NCBI GenBank assembly: GCA_017419065.1
Contig: JAFOMB010000054.1
Span: forward strand, 1 to 7,668
DNA: 7,668 bases
Direction of reading: 5' to 3'
Source: Erysipelotrichaceae bacterium
GTDB taxonomy: Bacteria > Bacillota_I > Bacilli_A > Erysipelotrichales > Erysipelotrichaceae
Shown here in pieces: positions 1-6,136 of the stretch. The notes beneath the pieces are model-generated. The model made no database searches. It had not been told where the DNA came from and worked only from the letters and a program-made list of their open reading frames with translations. The position numbers and the translations under genes are program-made. The first letter of the stretch is position 1. Each line of letters opens with the position of its first letter.

Positions 1-444
1 CATGATCAGGCCGTACCACTTCGAATTCTCCGGACAGCGGAAGACCGCGCATTCCGGGAGTCTCTGAAACGGATGGTCGGCTTCTTCCCCGTATCTTTCT
101 TTCAGGTATTCCGCCAGACGGACAGCCTGGTCGGAATAGAAGTCCCGCTTTACGAAGCAGTGTTCCGCGATATCTTCCAGGATATCCAGATAAGCTTCCT
201 TCACTTCCGCGGAATAGGTCCCCAGAAGGGAAAGACGGATCTGTATGTATTCTTCTCCGGAGTCGGTATCGATGACTTTCCCGGAGACGTATGCCTTTTC
301 GTCAATGCGTATATGCGCTTCAAAAGCGCCGTCATAAAAGGCTTTCCGATAGAGATAGTCCTTCCCCTCTTTCCTGAATCCATAGGGAATCAGCGTCTCT
401 TTATTGACTCTCTTCTTCTGAAATACTTCTTCCTCTAACGTCAT
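1..444 (-). CDS. MmcQ/YjbR family protein (3' end outside window)
   Basis: 148 codons are present from ATG at 444-442, and the frame is still open at base 1, so the C-terminus is missing. The translation begins MTLEEEVFQKKRVNKETL. Residues about 1-97 match the N-terminal extension seen in longer Bacillota members of this family (YGFRKEG, then a beta-rich stretch with VIDTDSGEEY, then a helix ending DIAEHCF). From about residue 103 the MmcQ/YjbR fold begins: YSDQAVRLAEYLKERYG, then AVFRCPENSKWYGLIM, which corresponds to the family's AVFR..dn.KWf..iM signature. The family has a CyaY-like fold and is often labelled DNA-binding, but its biochemical role is unsettled. The start is supported by AGGAG seven bases upstream. 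It overlaps the stop of the DUF5131 gene as ATGA, so translation is probably coupled and both share the promoter at 1364-1392. The family call is from recognition of motifs; roughly 60-70 residues are probably lost at the window edge. Confidence 0.85.
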   Translation of the reverse strand, partial: MTLEEEVFQKKRVNKETLIPYGFRKEGKDYLYRKAFYDGAFEAHIRIDEKAYVSGKVIDTDSGEEYIQIRLSLLGTYSAEVKEAYLDILEDIAEHCFVKRDFYSDQAVRLAEYLKERYGEEADHPFQRLPECAVFRCPENSKWYGLIM

Positions 445-1337
445 CTCTTTACTCCTGTGTATACCGGATGGCATCTGCCGCACTGGCTGCAGCCGTTGCA
501 GGTGAGTCTCATCCCGCACTTCTGACAGCGCTCCCCGAAGTAAGGCACATAGAGGTCCTTTTCCGGGATGTCATTGCCGAAGAGGTCGGTCAGTTTATAC
601 GGGAACTGCCTTCCCCTGAAACTCAGGCCTGACTTATAGGCCTGTTCGCTCTGTACCGAGCCTTTTTCGATCTTATAGAGCTTTCCGTCTTTTACGAACC
701 GTCTTCCTGTCGTGCAGAAGACGAAGGTGATATCGAATTCCTTACATTCATCGTGGAGCTGTTTTACCCATTCGTAGTGAAGGGCTCTTTCCCCTCCGTA
801 GTTCTCGCCATCGCACAGGACCTGTTCGATCTGTCCTGAGGCGAGGTACTTCCTGATGGAGACAGGGCCTACGAAAGGCGCGCACATGATCCCTTTGTGT
901 TTGAAAGGAAGGGACAGGAGGATGGGGATCCTCTCATCAGCCCTCTTCTGGTTCTCCGCTGTCACATTGAAGAAGATGTTCTCCCAGCCATCTCCCCAGT
1001 CTTTCGGAAGATGATCTTTTACCCTTTCCGGTCTTTTGGTCAGCAAGAAGAACTTGACATCCGGCCGCTGCCGCATGATATCCCAGGCCTCTTCGCGCCA
1101 TTGATCCGCCTCTTCCAGGAAGAAGTCGGAGGTCATGCAGACGCGGATCATCTCCCCGCTTTTTATCTTGTAATAGCCCTGTCGGTCTTTGGAGAGAGGA
1201 TAGCGGAAACCGGCCTTGGTGCGGTAGATATCCGAGCCGTCTTTTCCTCTCTGAGCATCAAGAAAAAACATGTAGCAGTTTTCACAGCCCTCTGAGCACT
1301 TATGACAGCCATGCCAGGGATTCCAGATATCGTGCAC
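441..1337 (-). CDS. DUF5131 (phage Gp37/Gp68-type) cysteine-rich protein
   Basis: 298 aa beginning at GTG (1337-1335), chosen because AAGGAG stands six bases upstream and the conserved family start (IWNPWHGC) follows at once. The N-terminal motif is C11-HK-C14-SEG-C18-EN-C21-Y. C11, C18 and C21 match the family signature WNP..GC...S.GC..CY; with C14 present the spacing C14-x3-C18-x2-C21 equals the radical-SAM iron-sulfur motif. Further family-like blocks are VCMTSDFFLEEAD (67-78), FFLLTKRPERV (96-106), NVTAENQKRADERIP (124-138) and GENYGGERALHYEWV (177-191). The C-terminus carries a Cys cluster (C271, C274, C280, C283, C286, C289) resembling a zinc ribbon or second metal site. The family occurs in phages and bacterial chromosomes, is thought to be related to radical-SAM enzymes, and has no settled reaction. 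No membrane segment is seen, so it should be cytoplasmic. It is first in a two-gene unit with the MmcQ/YjbR gene (ATGA overlap). No phage genes surround it here. Family confidence is high; function is unknown. Confidence 0.85.
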   Translation of the reverse strand: MHDIWNPWHGCHKCSEGCENCYMFFLDAQRGKDGSDIYRTKAGFRYPLSKDRQGYYKIKSGEMIRVCMTSDFFLEEADQWREEAWDIMRQRPDVKFFLLTKRPERVKDHLPKDWGDGWENIFFNVTAENQKRADERIPILLSLPFKHKGIMCAPFVGPVSIRKYLASGQIEQVLCDGENYGGERALHYEWVKQLHDECKEFDITFVFCTTGRRFVKDGKLYKIEKGSVQSEQAYKSGLSFRGRQFPYKLTDLFGNDIPEKDLYVPYFGERCQKCGMRLTCNGCSQCGRCHPVYTGVKR

Positions 1338-1363
1338 GTTTTTCTCCTTGTCTGTTCTCTTCG

Positions 1364-1392
1364 ATTATATCCTTCCGGGAAGAGGCGCTCAA
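1364..1392 (-). promoter_or_regulatory. Sigma-A-type promoter of the DUF5131-MmcQ unit
   Basis: On the minus strand a -35 box TTGAGC (1392-1387) is separated by exactly 17 bases from a perfect -10 box TATAAT (1369-1364). Transcription would start near 1357, giving a leader of about 20 bases that contains the AAGGAG ribosome site of the GTG start at 1337. It lies just downstream of the hairpin that closes the preceding operon, which supports a separate transcription unit. Confidence 0.72.
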
Positions 1393-1410
1393 GAAAGGTG
1401 CAGAGTCCCG

Positions 1411-1444
1411 ATAAAACACCGGGCAGGTTCCTCTCCTGTCCGGT
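1411..1444 (-). terminator. Hairpin terminator of the blaI-M56 operon
   Basis: Read on the minus strand, ACCGGACAGG (1444-1435) pairs with CCTGCCCGGT (1427-1418). This gives a 10-bp stem with one A-C mismatch around a 7-base loop, followed by GTTTTAT. It begins about 37 bases after the M56 stop codon and ends about 19 bases before the next promoter. The T tract is short, so partial read-through into the DUF5131 gene is possible. Confidence 0.55.
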
Positions 1445-1480
1445 CTTCTTCATGTTATTTCTTTTCAAGGTCAGATCTGT

Positions 1481-3223
1481 CTATTCCTCCGGGATGAATT
1501 TGGCGTCATAGGACGATATCCCTGTGAGGTCTTCCTTCGGGATCTCGGCGATGGCCAGCCAGCCGGCCATATCATCTGTCACCGTTTCCGGATGATTGGT
1601 CTGTATGACATTCAGACAGATCTCTTCCCCTTCCACAGCGACATCGCGGATCTCAAAGCGGTAGGAGCCGCTCCCGGCTGTGATATAGGCCATGACCAGG
1701 GTATGATCCGCAAAGAAGGAATCATCATACTTCGATATTGCTTCATAGAAGGACGGGGCATCTCCCTTTCCGAAGTCAAAACTCAGGACGCCCTTGTATT
1801 TGTCTATGAATCCCCGGAGTTCTTCTGCCGTCTCGATCTTATAGACCGGAAGATGCCGGTAGGAACTCATGATCATCTTATCCGCATTCAGACATTCATA
1901 CAGGCTGTTATCTTCGCTCCAGTTGACGTAGATGACCGATGTCCTCACTCCCCCGCTGTTCTGCTTTGAACAGACACTGCGCAGATAGATCGCGAAGGCC
2001 GGATCATTTACCGCGTAGCGCTTCCCTTCATAGATGATCTCCACCTTATGTGATACCGCGTCATAGCCGTTCGCAAAGACCTTTGAACCATCTTTCAAGA
2101 AGATGCACAGCTGATAGCCGGGTGTCAGTCCTGCATAGCGGCTGCTTGAGGAAGCACCGGATACCAGGGCGAAGCGCTTTACCATCTCATCGATCTGTGT
2201 ACTGTCTAATTCTCCCTGACAGTCATCGCCGAGGAAGGCGTTATAATAAGCGACTTTTTCAATATCGGATCTCTCGATCGTGAAATCCTTCTTCGGATCA
2301 GACAGCAGACATACCGCCAGTACAGCGCACAGTACCAGCGAGAGGACAATGATCCAGAACGCCGGTCTTTTATAGTTCAGGATGTCCTGGATCCTCTCCT
2401 TGACCCCGGCTTCCCCAAAGGCCAGAGGACAGGCGCTGATCATTCTTCCCGGGCGGCTGCAGTCCAGTAACGCCTCAGAGTAAGCCGCTACAGCTTCCCT
2501 GTCCATATCGCGTATGACTCTTTCATCACAGGCCATCTCGATATCCCGGCATAAAAAGATATAGGCGATCCAGAAGAGAGGATGGAACCAGCAGATGGAA
2601 AGCAGCAGGAAACCGAGAGGCTTCCACCAGTGGTCATGACGTGCCAGATGCGCTCTTTCATGAGCCAGGACCTGTTTGAGTGTTTCTTCATTCATCGAAG
2701 AAGGCACATAGATGACAGGACGGAAGATCCCGAGGATGAACGGTGTCTTCACTTCATCAGAGACTAAAACACCCTCTTCAAGAGATATGGAAGCTGAGAC
2801 GCTCTTTTTCAAACGCAGATAGCTGATCAGGGCATATCCCATCATGATCCCTGCCCCGATCAACCATACGATGGAAACGATCGGAATGATGACCTGCAGA
2901 GGATTGACACTGTTATAGGGTTGCGGTGTAAAAGATCCCGCGATGACAGGATTCGCCGCTTCGTCGATAAAGGCGATGCCGGAATCGATCGCCGGATGTG
3001 CCTGTAAGGCAATATCCATCGGAACAGTCTCGCTGCTCGGGATCAGGCTGAAGACACTTTCAAAGGAAAACGGAAAGAGAAGACATACTGCCACCAGTCC
3101 CCAGAGAAGACAGAAGATCCACTTCGGCGCTCTCTTTAAGAGAACTCTCGCAAGCAGGACCGCTAAGATCAGCCAGCCGGCTTTGATGCTTCTGTTGAGG
3201 ACCGTCAGAAACAGCGTACTCAT
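1481..3223 (-). CDS. M56 family (BlaR1/MecR1-type) membrane metallopeptidase, signal transducer
   Basis: 580 aa, ATG at 3223-3221, one base after the repressor's TAG; a GGGGAAG ribosome site overlaps the end of the repressor gene. Layout: membrane segments about 10-28, 35-53 and 111-133; a peptidase region about 134-288 containing HERAH (188-192, the HExxH zinc site) and EMACDE (229-234), whose E229 is the likely third zinc ligand in the family's E..CDE block; a fourth membrane segment about 290-307; then about 270 residues expected outside the cell. This is the BlaR1/MecR1 plan, in which the sensor faces outward and the zinc protease faces the cytoplasm and leads to loss of the BlaI-type repressor. 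The C-terminal part is not a penicillin-binding domain: no SxxK-type serine motif was found. It appears to be two smaller modules, about 315-416 and 428-580, the latter with AYITAGSGSYRFEIRDV (512-528) and a GWLAIAEIP strand (554-562), faintly like PrcB C-terminal domains. The ligand is unknown. Paired with the repressor in one operon. Confidence 0.9.
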   Translation of the reverse strand: MSTLFLTVLNRSIKAGWLILAVLLARVLLKRAPKWIFCLLWGLVAVCLLFPFSFESVFSLIPSSETVPMDIALQAHPAIDSGIAFIDEAANPVIAGSFTPQPYNSVNPLQVIIPIVSIVWLIGAGIMMGYALISYLRLKKSVSASISLEEGVLVSDEVKTPFILGIFRPVIYVPSSMNEETLKQVLAHERAHLARHDHWWKPLGFLLLSICWFHPLFWIAYIFLCRDIEMACDERVIRDMDREAVAAYSEALLDCSRPGRMISACPLAFGEAGVKERIQDILNYKRPAFWIIVLSLVLCAVLAVCLLSDPKKDFTIERSDIEKVAYYNAFLGDDCQGELDSTQIDEMVKRFALVSGASSSSRYAGLTPGYQLCIFLKDGSKVFANGYDAVSHKVEIIYEGKRYAVNDPAFAIYLRSVCSKQNSGGVRTSVIYVNWSEDNSLYECLNADKMIMSSYRHLPVYKIETAEELRGFIDKYKGVLSFDFGKGDAPSFYEAISKYDDSFFADHTLVMAYITAGSGSYRFEIRDVAVEGEEICLNVIQTNHPETVTDDMAGWLAIAEIPKEDLTGISSYDAKFIPEE

Positions 3224-3224
3224 A

Positions 3225-3590
3225 CTACTTCCCCTGCTTGAAGGCGTCGATCATCTTCTGTATCTCTTCCGCCTCTTCTGCCGATATCTTCTTTTTTGAG
3301 ATAAAGGCTGCGATAAAGGACGGCAGGGAGCCGCTGTAGGACTCCTCGATGATCTGTTCACTCTTGGAAGAATAGAAGTCTTCACGGGATAAAAGAGAAG
3401 TGACGATGCCGTCTTTATTCTGCAGCACTCCCTTCTTGCAAAGCTTTCTCAATACCGTATATGTCGTAGGTCTTTTCCAGTTCAGTTCCTTCTCGCACAC
3501 TTTAGCGAGATCTCCGGAGGCGATCGGCTCATGTGCCCATACGATATCCGCAAAGCGTTCCTGTACAGCACCCAGTTCAAGATCTTTCAT
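3225..3590 (-). CDS. BlaI/MecI/CopY family transcriptional repressor
   Basis: 121 aa, the usual length for the family. ATG at 3590-3588, preceded by AAAGGAG with six bases of spacing. Residues about 5-68 form the winged helix: VWAHEPIASGDLAKVC (helices 1-2), then WKRPTTYTVLRKLCKKGVL (38-56), which is the recognition helix block conserved as ..TT..T.L.RL..KG.., then the wing up to about 68. The C-terminal part (72-121) matches the family dimerisation helices (SGSLPSFIAAFI, then an acidic helix). Family members bind dyad operators as dimers and are inactivated through the partner M56 peptidase. Here the peptidase gene follows after a single base, and two inverted repeats lie over and just downstream of the promoter, so autoregulation is very likely. 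The signal and the wider regulon cannot be read from this window; no beta-lactamase, PBP2a or copper gene is adjacent. Confidence 0.93.
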   Translation of the reverse strand: MKDLELGAVQERFADIVWAHEPIASGDLAKVCEKELNWKRPTTYTVLRKLCKKGVLQNKDGIVTSLLSREDFYSSKSEQIIEESYSGSLPSFIAAFISKKKISAEEAEEIQKMIDAFKQGK

Positions 3591-3605
3591 GGAAGTCTCC
3601 TTTCT

Positions 3606-3621
3606 GTTTATCCGGATAAAC
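3606..3621. promoter_or_regulatory. Putative BlaI-type operator, downstream site (O1)
   Basis: GTTTATCCGGATAAAC is a perfect 16-bp inverted repeat. It lies between the predicted transcription start (near 3624) and the repressor start codon, a place where a bound repressor would block elongation or initiation. The half-site shares GTTTA with the second site 26 bp away. It differs from the TACA-nn-TGTA core known for BlaI/MecI and CopY, so assignment to this repressor rests on position and on the repeated dyad. Confidence 0.68.
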
Positions 3622-3630
3622 TACACCTTC

Positions 3631-3659
3631 AGTTTACTCGAATAAACAGGAACTGTAAA
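3631..3659 (-). promoter_or_regulatory. Promoter of the blaI-M56 operon
   Basis: On the minus strand TTTACA (3659-3654) and TAAACT (3636-3631) are separated by 17 bases. Transcription would start near 3624. The -10 box lies inside operator O2 and the leader contains O1, so the promoter should be repressed by its own product. Confidence 0.68.
3632..3647. promoter_or_regulatory. Putative BlaI-type operator, promoter site (O2)
   Basis: GTTTACTCGAATAAAC is a 16-bp inverted repeat with one mismatched pair, sharing GTTTA-YYCGRR-TAAAC with the other site. Its centre is 26 bp from that of O1, about two and a half helical turns. It covers most of the -10 box and part of the spacer of the repressor promoter, the position expected for direct exclusion of RNA polymerase. 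Confidence 0.68.
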
Positions 3660-3688
3660 GGGGTGAAGGTCTCCTGCTGATTTGCGTC

Positions 3689-3717
3689 TTGAAACATAAG
3701 GGAAACATTGACACAAT
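3689..3717 (+). promoter_or_regulatory. Possible promoter of the small acidic protein-GDPD unit
   Basis: TTGAAA (3689-3694) lies 17 bases before CACAAT (3712-3717); a start near 3724 would leave the GGAGG ribosome site (3736-3740) in a leader of about 24 bases. AATAAT at 3715-3720 is a closer -10 match but has no well-spaced -35. TTGACA at 3708-3713 with TATATA at 3730-3735 is stronger in sequence, but its start would fall near 3742, past the ribosome site. The choice among these is uncertain. Confidence 0.33.
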
Positions 3718-3747
3718 AATAGTGAATTTTATATAGGAGGATCATCT

Positions 3748-4212
3748 ATGAACGAAGAAATCAGAGAAACAGAAGAATATGAAGTCTCAGGCGAAGTTCT
3801 GGAGACCGTGGAACTGACGATCGTTCCTCCTGCAGCGGGGACACTTATCACCTGTAAGGATCCTGAAGGTCTTGACCAGACTCCGGTACCGGAGATCATT
3901 TCGAAGAGTGAGAAATACTTTATTGAAACGATCAGGGTAAACGGCTTCGAAAGACCGGAAGCCTTCTGGAAGACATACAGTACCCTGGAATACTATTCCG
4001 ATGTGGTAATGGAAGCCGGAAATACCTATACGGTCTTCGCCAGAGTCAAGGCCGCTCCGGGATATGTGTTCAATGATCCGGTGGAACTCATTGTCAACGG
4101 TATGGAAGTCCCGTCGGAAGAAGTCGAAGACTACACTCTGGAAGGAGACAGTTTCACATTCTATTTCGATGTCGAAGTAAGAGAAGCAGATGAAGATCAC
4201 TCTGAAGAATAA
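3748..4212 (+). CDS. Small acidic beta-rich protein of unknown function
   Basis: 154 aa, ATG with GGAGG seven bases upstream. I do not recognise a named family. No signal peptide or membrane segment is visible, so it should stay in the cytoplasm unless held by a partner. Both ends are strongly acidic (MNEEIRETEEYE at the start, EVREADEDHSEE at the end). The middle alternates short hydrophobic strands with turns: VELTIVPPAAGT (21-32), KYFIETIRV (56-64), a loop with EAFWKTYSTLEYYSDVV (71-87), GNTYTVFARVKAAPGYVFND (91-110), PVELIVNGMEV (111-121) and SFTFYFDVEV (135-144). The run of G.TY.v...kA..GY.F.d.v...vNG resembles Ig-like repeat units in secreted proteins of Bacillota and Clostridia; here one such unit stands alone without an export signal. 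Its end overlaps the GDPD gene by 23 nt, suggesting cotranslation and a possible role with that membrane enzyme. This functional link is inference. Confidence 0.8.
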   Translation: MNEEIRETEEYEVSGEVLETVELTIVPPAAGTLITCKDPEGLDQTPVPEIISKSEKYFIETIRVNGFERPEAFWKTYSTLEYYSDVVMEAGNTYTVFARVKAAPGYVFNDPVELIVNGMEVPSEEVEDYTLEGDSFTFYFDVEVREADEDHSEE

Positions 4213-5953
4213 TAAAACCAAACCCTATCTGGAAGCTCTTCCGGATATCCTGCGCTATCAGCTGTTCACCAAATCCTTCCTGGCTTTAGGACTCTTCCTG
4301 CTGGGAAGGCTTTTCAGGATCCTCTTAAAGAGCGCCGGAAGAGTCGCTGTCACCTCCGGTGATTTTCTCTTTCTCTTCAGGACCTGGCAGGGCATCCTGA
4401 TCCTGGCAGTAGCTTTGACTGCGCTTTTTGTCTATGTCGCTCTTGATCTCAATGCGATGATCATCCTGAGTAAAAATCTTCTGACCGGGAAAAAGGATTC
4501 GATCTGGAACGTCTGTCTGCAGGCGATCTCCAGTATGAACCGCTTCTGGAATATCAGAGGCATCGGCATTGCCTTATACATCCTGCTGATAGCTCCTCTG
4601 ATCGACATCGGTTTCTCCATCACTCTGTCGGAAGGCTTCTATATCCCGACCTTCATCTCCTCGGTGATCGCCGATACACCTCTGTATCTGATCCTGACTT
4701 ATATCGTGATGGCAGTGTTTGCCGTCTTCGGTATCGCCAATATCTTCATCCTGCACGGGATCCTCATCGATGATCTCTCTATCACAGATGCGGGGAAGCA
4801 GTCCAAGACGATCATCCGGGAAAACTGGAAGGACTACTTCAAACAGAACACGGTCTTCATCCTGATCACGATGGCCATATTGGCGCTGATCGGTCTGGCT
4901 GTTCTGGGACTTCCTCTTCTTTTAACGGCGAAACTTCCTTTAAGTGCGACGCTCAGACGCGGTCTGACGGTCTTCTTCCTCTTACAGGGAGCGACCCTCT
5001 TTCTGATCGCCGGTCTCATCATGACCCCCTTCTACATGATGAAGTCGATAGAACTCTACTACACCTATAAGGAAGGAAGACCTTTCACTTATACCGAAAG
5101 GGAGATCACAAGACATCCGTATGGAAAGATCGCCCTCATCCTCGTCATCATCGCCGTCATCCTTCTGACCGTTTCACTCAACCGCAACTTTGACGATGTC
5201 TTCCCGAAGAATACCGATGTGAAGATCATCGCCCATCGCGGAGGCGGCAAGGAAGGCGCCGAGAATACGGTCGCCGGTCTTCTCAAGGCCTGGGAGAAAG
5301 GTGCCTACGGCAGCGAGATCGACATACAGCGCACCAAAGACGGGCACTACATCATCAACCACGACGGCGACTTCGCCCGTGTCGCCGGGGATGACAGAAG
5401 CCCGGAAGAGATGACGCTTGAAGAGGTACGTCAGCTCTCTGTAGACGGCGAACAGATCCCGACACTGGAAGAGATGCTCGATGCGGGAAAGGGAAAGCTC
5501 ATCGTCTTTGTGGAACTCAAGGGAGCGACCGCTGACCGGCAGATGGCCGATGATGCTGTACGCATCATCAAGGAAAAGCATATGGAAAAGCAGACCGTTC
5601 TGATCTCCTTACAATACGGTCTGATCGACTATATCGAAACGAAGTATCCGGAGATGGAGACGGGTCTCCTGTCCTTTGTCTCCTTCGGAGATACCGCCTT
5701 ACTGAACTGCGATTATCTCGCTCTGGAAGAGGAGTCTGCCTCTTCTGCCCTCATCGATTCCATCCACGATCAGGGAAAGAAAGTCCTGATCTGGACCGTG
5801 AATGAGAAGGGATCGCAGAAGCACTTCTTATGTTCTAAGGCAGATGCCCTGATCACCGATAACGTCTCACAGGCTATGGATATGATTGAAGAGATCAACA
5901 ATCGTTCTGACCTGAACAGGATCATCGACCGCATCCAGGAACTCTTCAGCTGA
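4190..5953 (+). CDS. Membrane-anchored glycerophosphodiester phosphodiesterase (GDPD)
   Basis: 587 aa. An in-frame TAA at 4178-4180 leaves ATG 4190 as the only ATG start; the ribosome site is weak (AGAGAAG), so translation probably relies on the upstream gene, which it overlaps by 23 nt. Residues about 1-335 are the membrane domain typical of Bacillota GDPDs, with hydrophobic segments near 26-46, 67-94, 124-145, 165-190, 219-247, 258-282 and 311-330. Residues about 344-570 are the GDPD barrel: AHRGG (348-352), ENT (358-360), SEIDIQ with E376 and D378, T382 and D384, HD (391-392), VELKG with E442, LIWTVN (533-538) and ALITDN (553-558). H349, H391 and the acidic metal ligands are all present, so it should be active. 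The family splits glycerophosphodiesters to sn-glycerol 3-phosphate and an alcohol; membrane-linked forms may act on phospholipid-derived head groups or polyglycerol-phosphate polymers. The substrate is not readable here. Predicted placement: the catalytic domain follows the seventh helix. Confidence 0.92.
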   Translation: MKITLKNNKTKPYLEALPDILRYQLFTKSFLALGLFLLGRLFRILLKSAGRVAVTSGDFLFLFRTWQGILILAVALTALFVYVALDLNAMIILSKNLLTGKKDSIWNVCLQAISSMNRFWNIRGIGIALYILLIAPLIDIGFSITLSEGFYIPTFISSVIADTPLYLILTYIVMAVFAVFGIANIFILHGILIDDLSITDAGKQSKTIIRENWKDYFKQNTVFILITMAILALIGLAVLGLPLLLTAKLPLSATLRRGLTVFFLLQGATLFLIAGLIMTPFYMMKSIELYYTYKEGRPFTYTEREITRHPYGKIALILVIIAVILLTVSLNRNFDDVFPKNTDVKIIAHRGGGKEGAENTVAGLLKAWEKGAYGSEIDIQRTKDGHYIINHDGDFARVAGDDRSPEEMTLEEVRQLSVDGEQIPTLEEMLDAGKGKLIVFVELKGATADRQMADDAVRIIKEKHMEKQTVLISLQYGLIDYIETKYPEMETGLLSFVSFGDTALLNCDYLALEEESASSALIDSIHDQGKKVLIWTVNEKGSQKHFLCSKADALITDNVSQAMDMIEEINNRSDLNRIIDRIQELFS

Positions 5954-5978
5954 GAATAAGCCGAAAGCGTTTGTCACG

Positions 5979-6009
5979 AAAACAGGCATTTCGAGGAAAT
6001 GCCTGTTTT
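5979..6009. terminator. Bidirectional terminator between GDPD and guaA
   Basis: AAAACAGGCATTT (5979-5991) pairs perfectly with AAATGCCTGTTTT (5997-6009) around a 5-base loop. The A/T ends of the stem give a TTTT run on each strand, so it can stop both the GDPD transcript (plus, 25 bases after its stop) and the guaA transcript (minus, about 130 bases after its stop). No other hairpin was seen between the two convergent genes. Confidence 0.85.
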
Positions 6010-6018
6010 GATGTACCG

Positions 6019-6117
6019 TACATATCCGTATGATTTTTCCAAGCGATCTTTCAATAATAAAACACACTTTTTCAAGCGACTTTTTAGATATTTATGAGAT
6101 TTTTTTAAGCGACTTTC
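6019..6117 (-). repeat. Three tandem copies of a diverged 33-bp unit
   Basis: On the minus strand the units run 6117-6085, 6084-6052 and 6051-6019. Each starts with AAAGTCGCTT or a one-step variant (AAAGATCGCTT in the last) followed by an A-rich run; the TCGCTT core recurs at exactly 33-base intervals. The first and last units also agree further on (AAAAATC then ATAT.TA), so the whole unit was duplicated and then diverged. The array lies in the AT-rich gap between guaA and the terminator, inside the guaA 3' untranslated transcript. In one frame each unit would read as 11 residues (RLKKSHKYLKS, RLKKCVLLLKD, RLEKSYGYVRY), but no ribosome site or proper start was found. Confidence 0.7.
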
Positions 6118-6136
6118 AGAGCAATTCGTGGTAATT

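Noticed and set aside
897..1295. 132-codon plus-strand frame
   Set aside because: Antisense to the conserved core of the DUF5131 gene; no ribosome site and no recognisable protein.
441..1337. Prophage remnant, because the DUF5131 family is named after phage Gp37/Gp68
   Set aside because: No integrase, structural or other phage gene, attachment repeat or composition change is seen around it; the family is also common on chromosomes.
1163..1468. 101-codon minus-strand frame overlapping the start of the DUF5131 gene
   Set aside because: It runs through the terminator, the promoter and most of the conserved N-terminus of the real gene in another frame, is rich in R/K/T/S without any family pattern, and has no ribosome site.
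3708..3735. TTGACA-N16-TATATA as the promoter of the small acidic protein gene
   Set aside because: The predicted start near 3742 would cut off the GGAGG ribosome site at 3736-3740, so it is unlikely to serve this gene as the main promoter.
3787..4221. 144-codon minus-strand frame
   Set aside because: Antisense of the small acidic protein gene, which has a good ribosome site and sensible composition.
6019..6117. CRISPR-like array
   Set aside because: Units are contiguous, diverged and only three, without constant repeats separated by unique spacers, and no cas gene is present.
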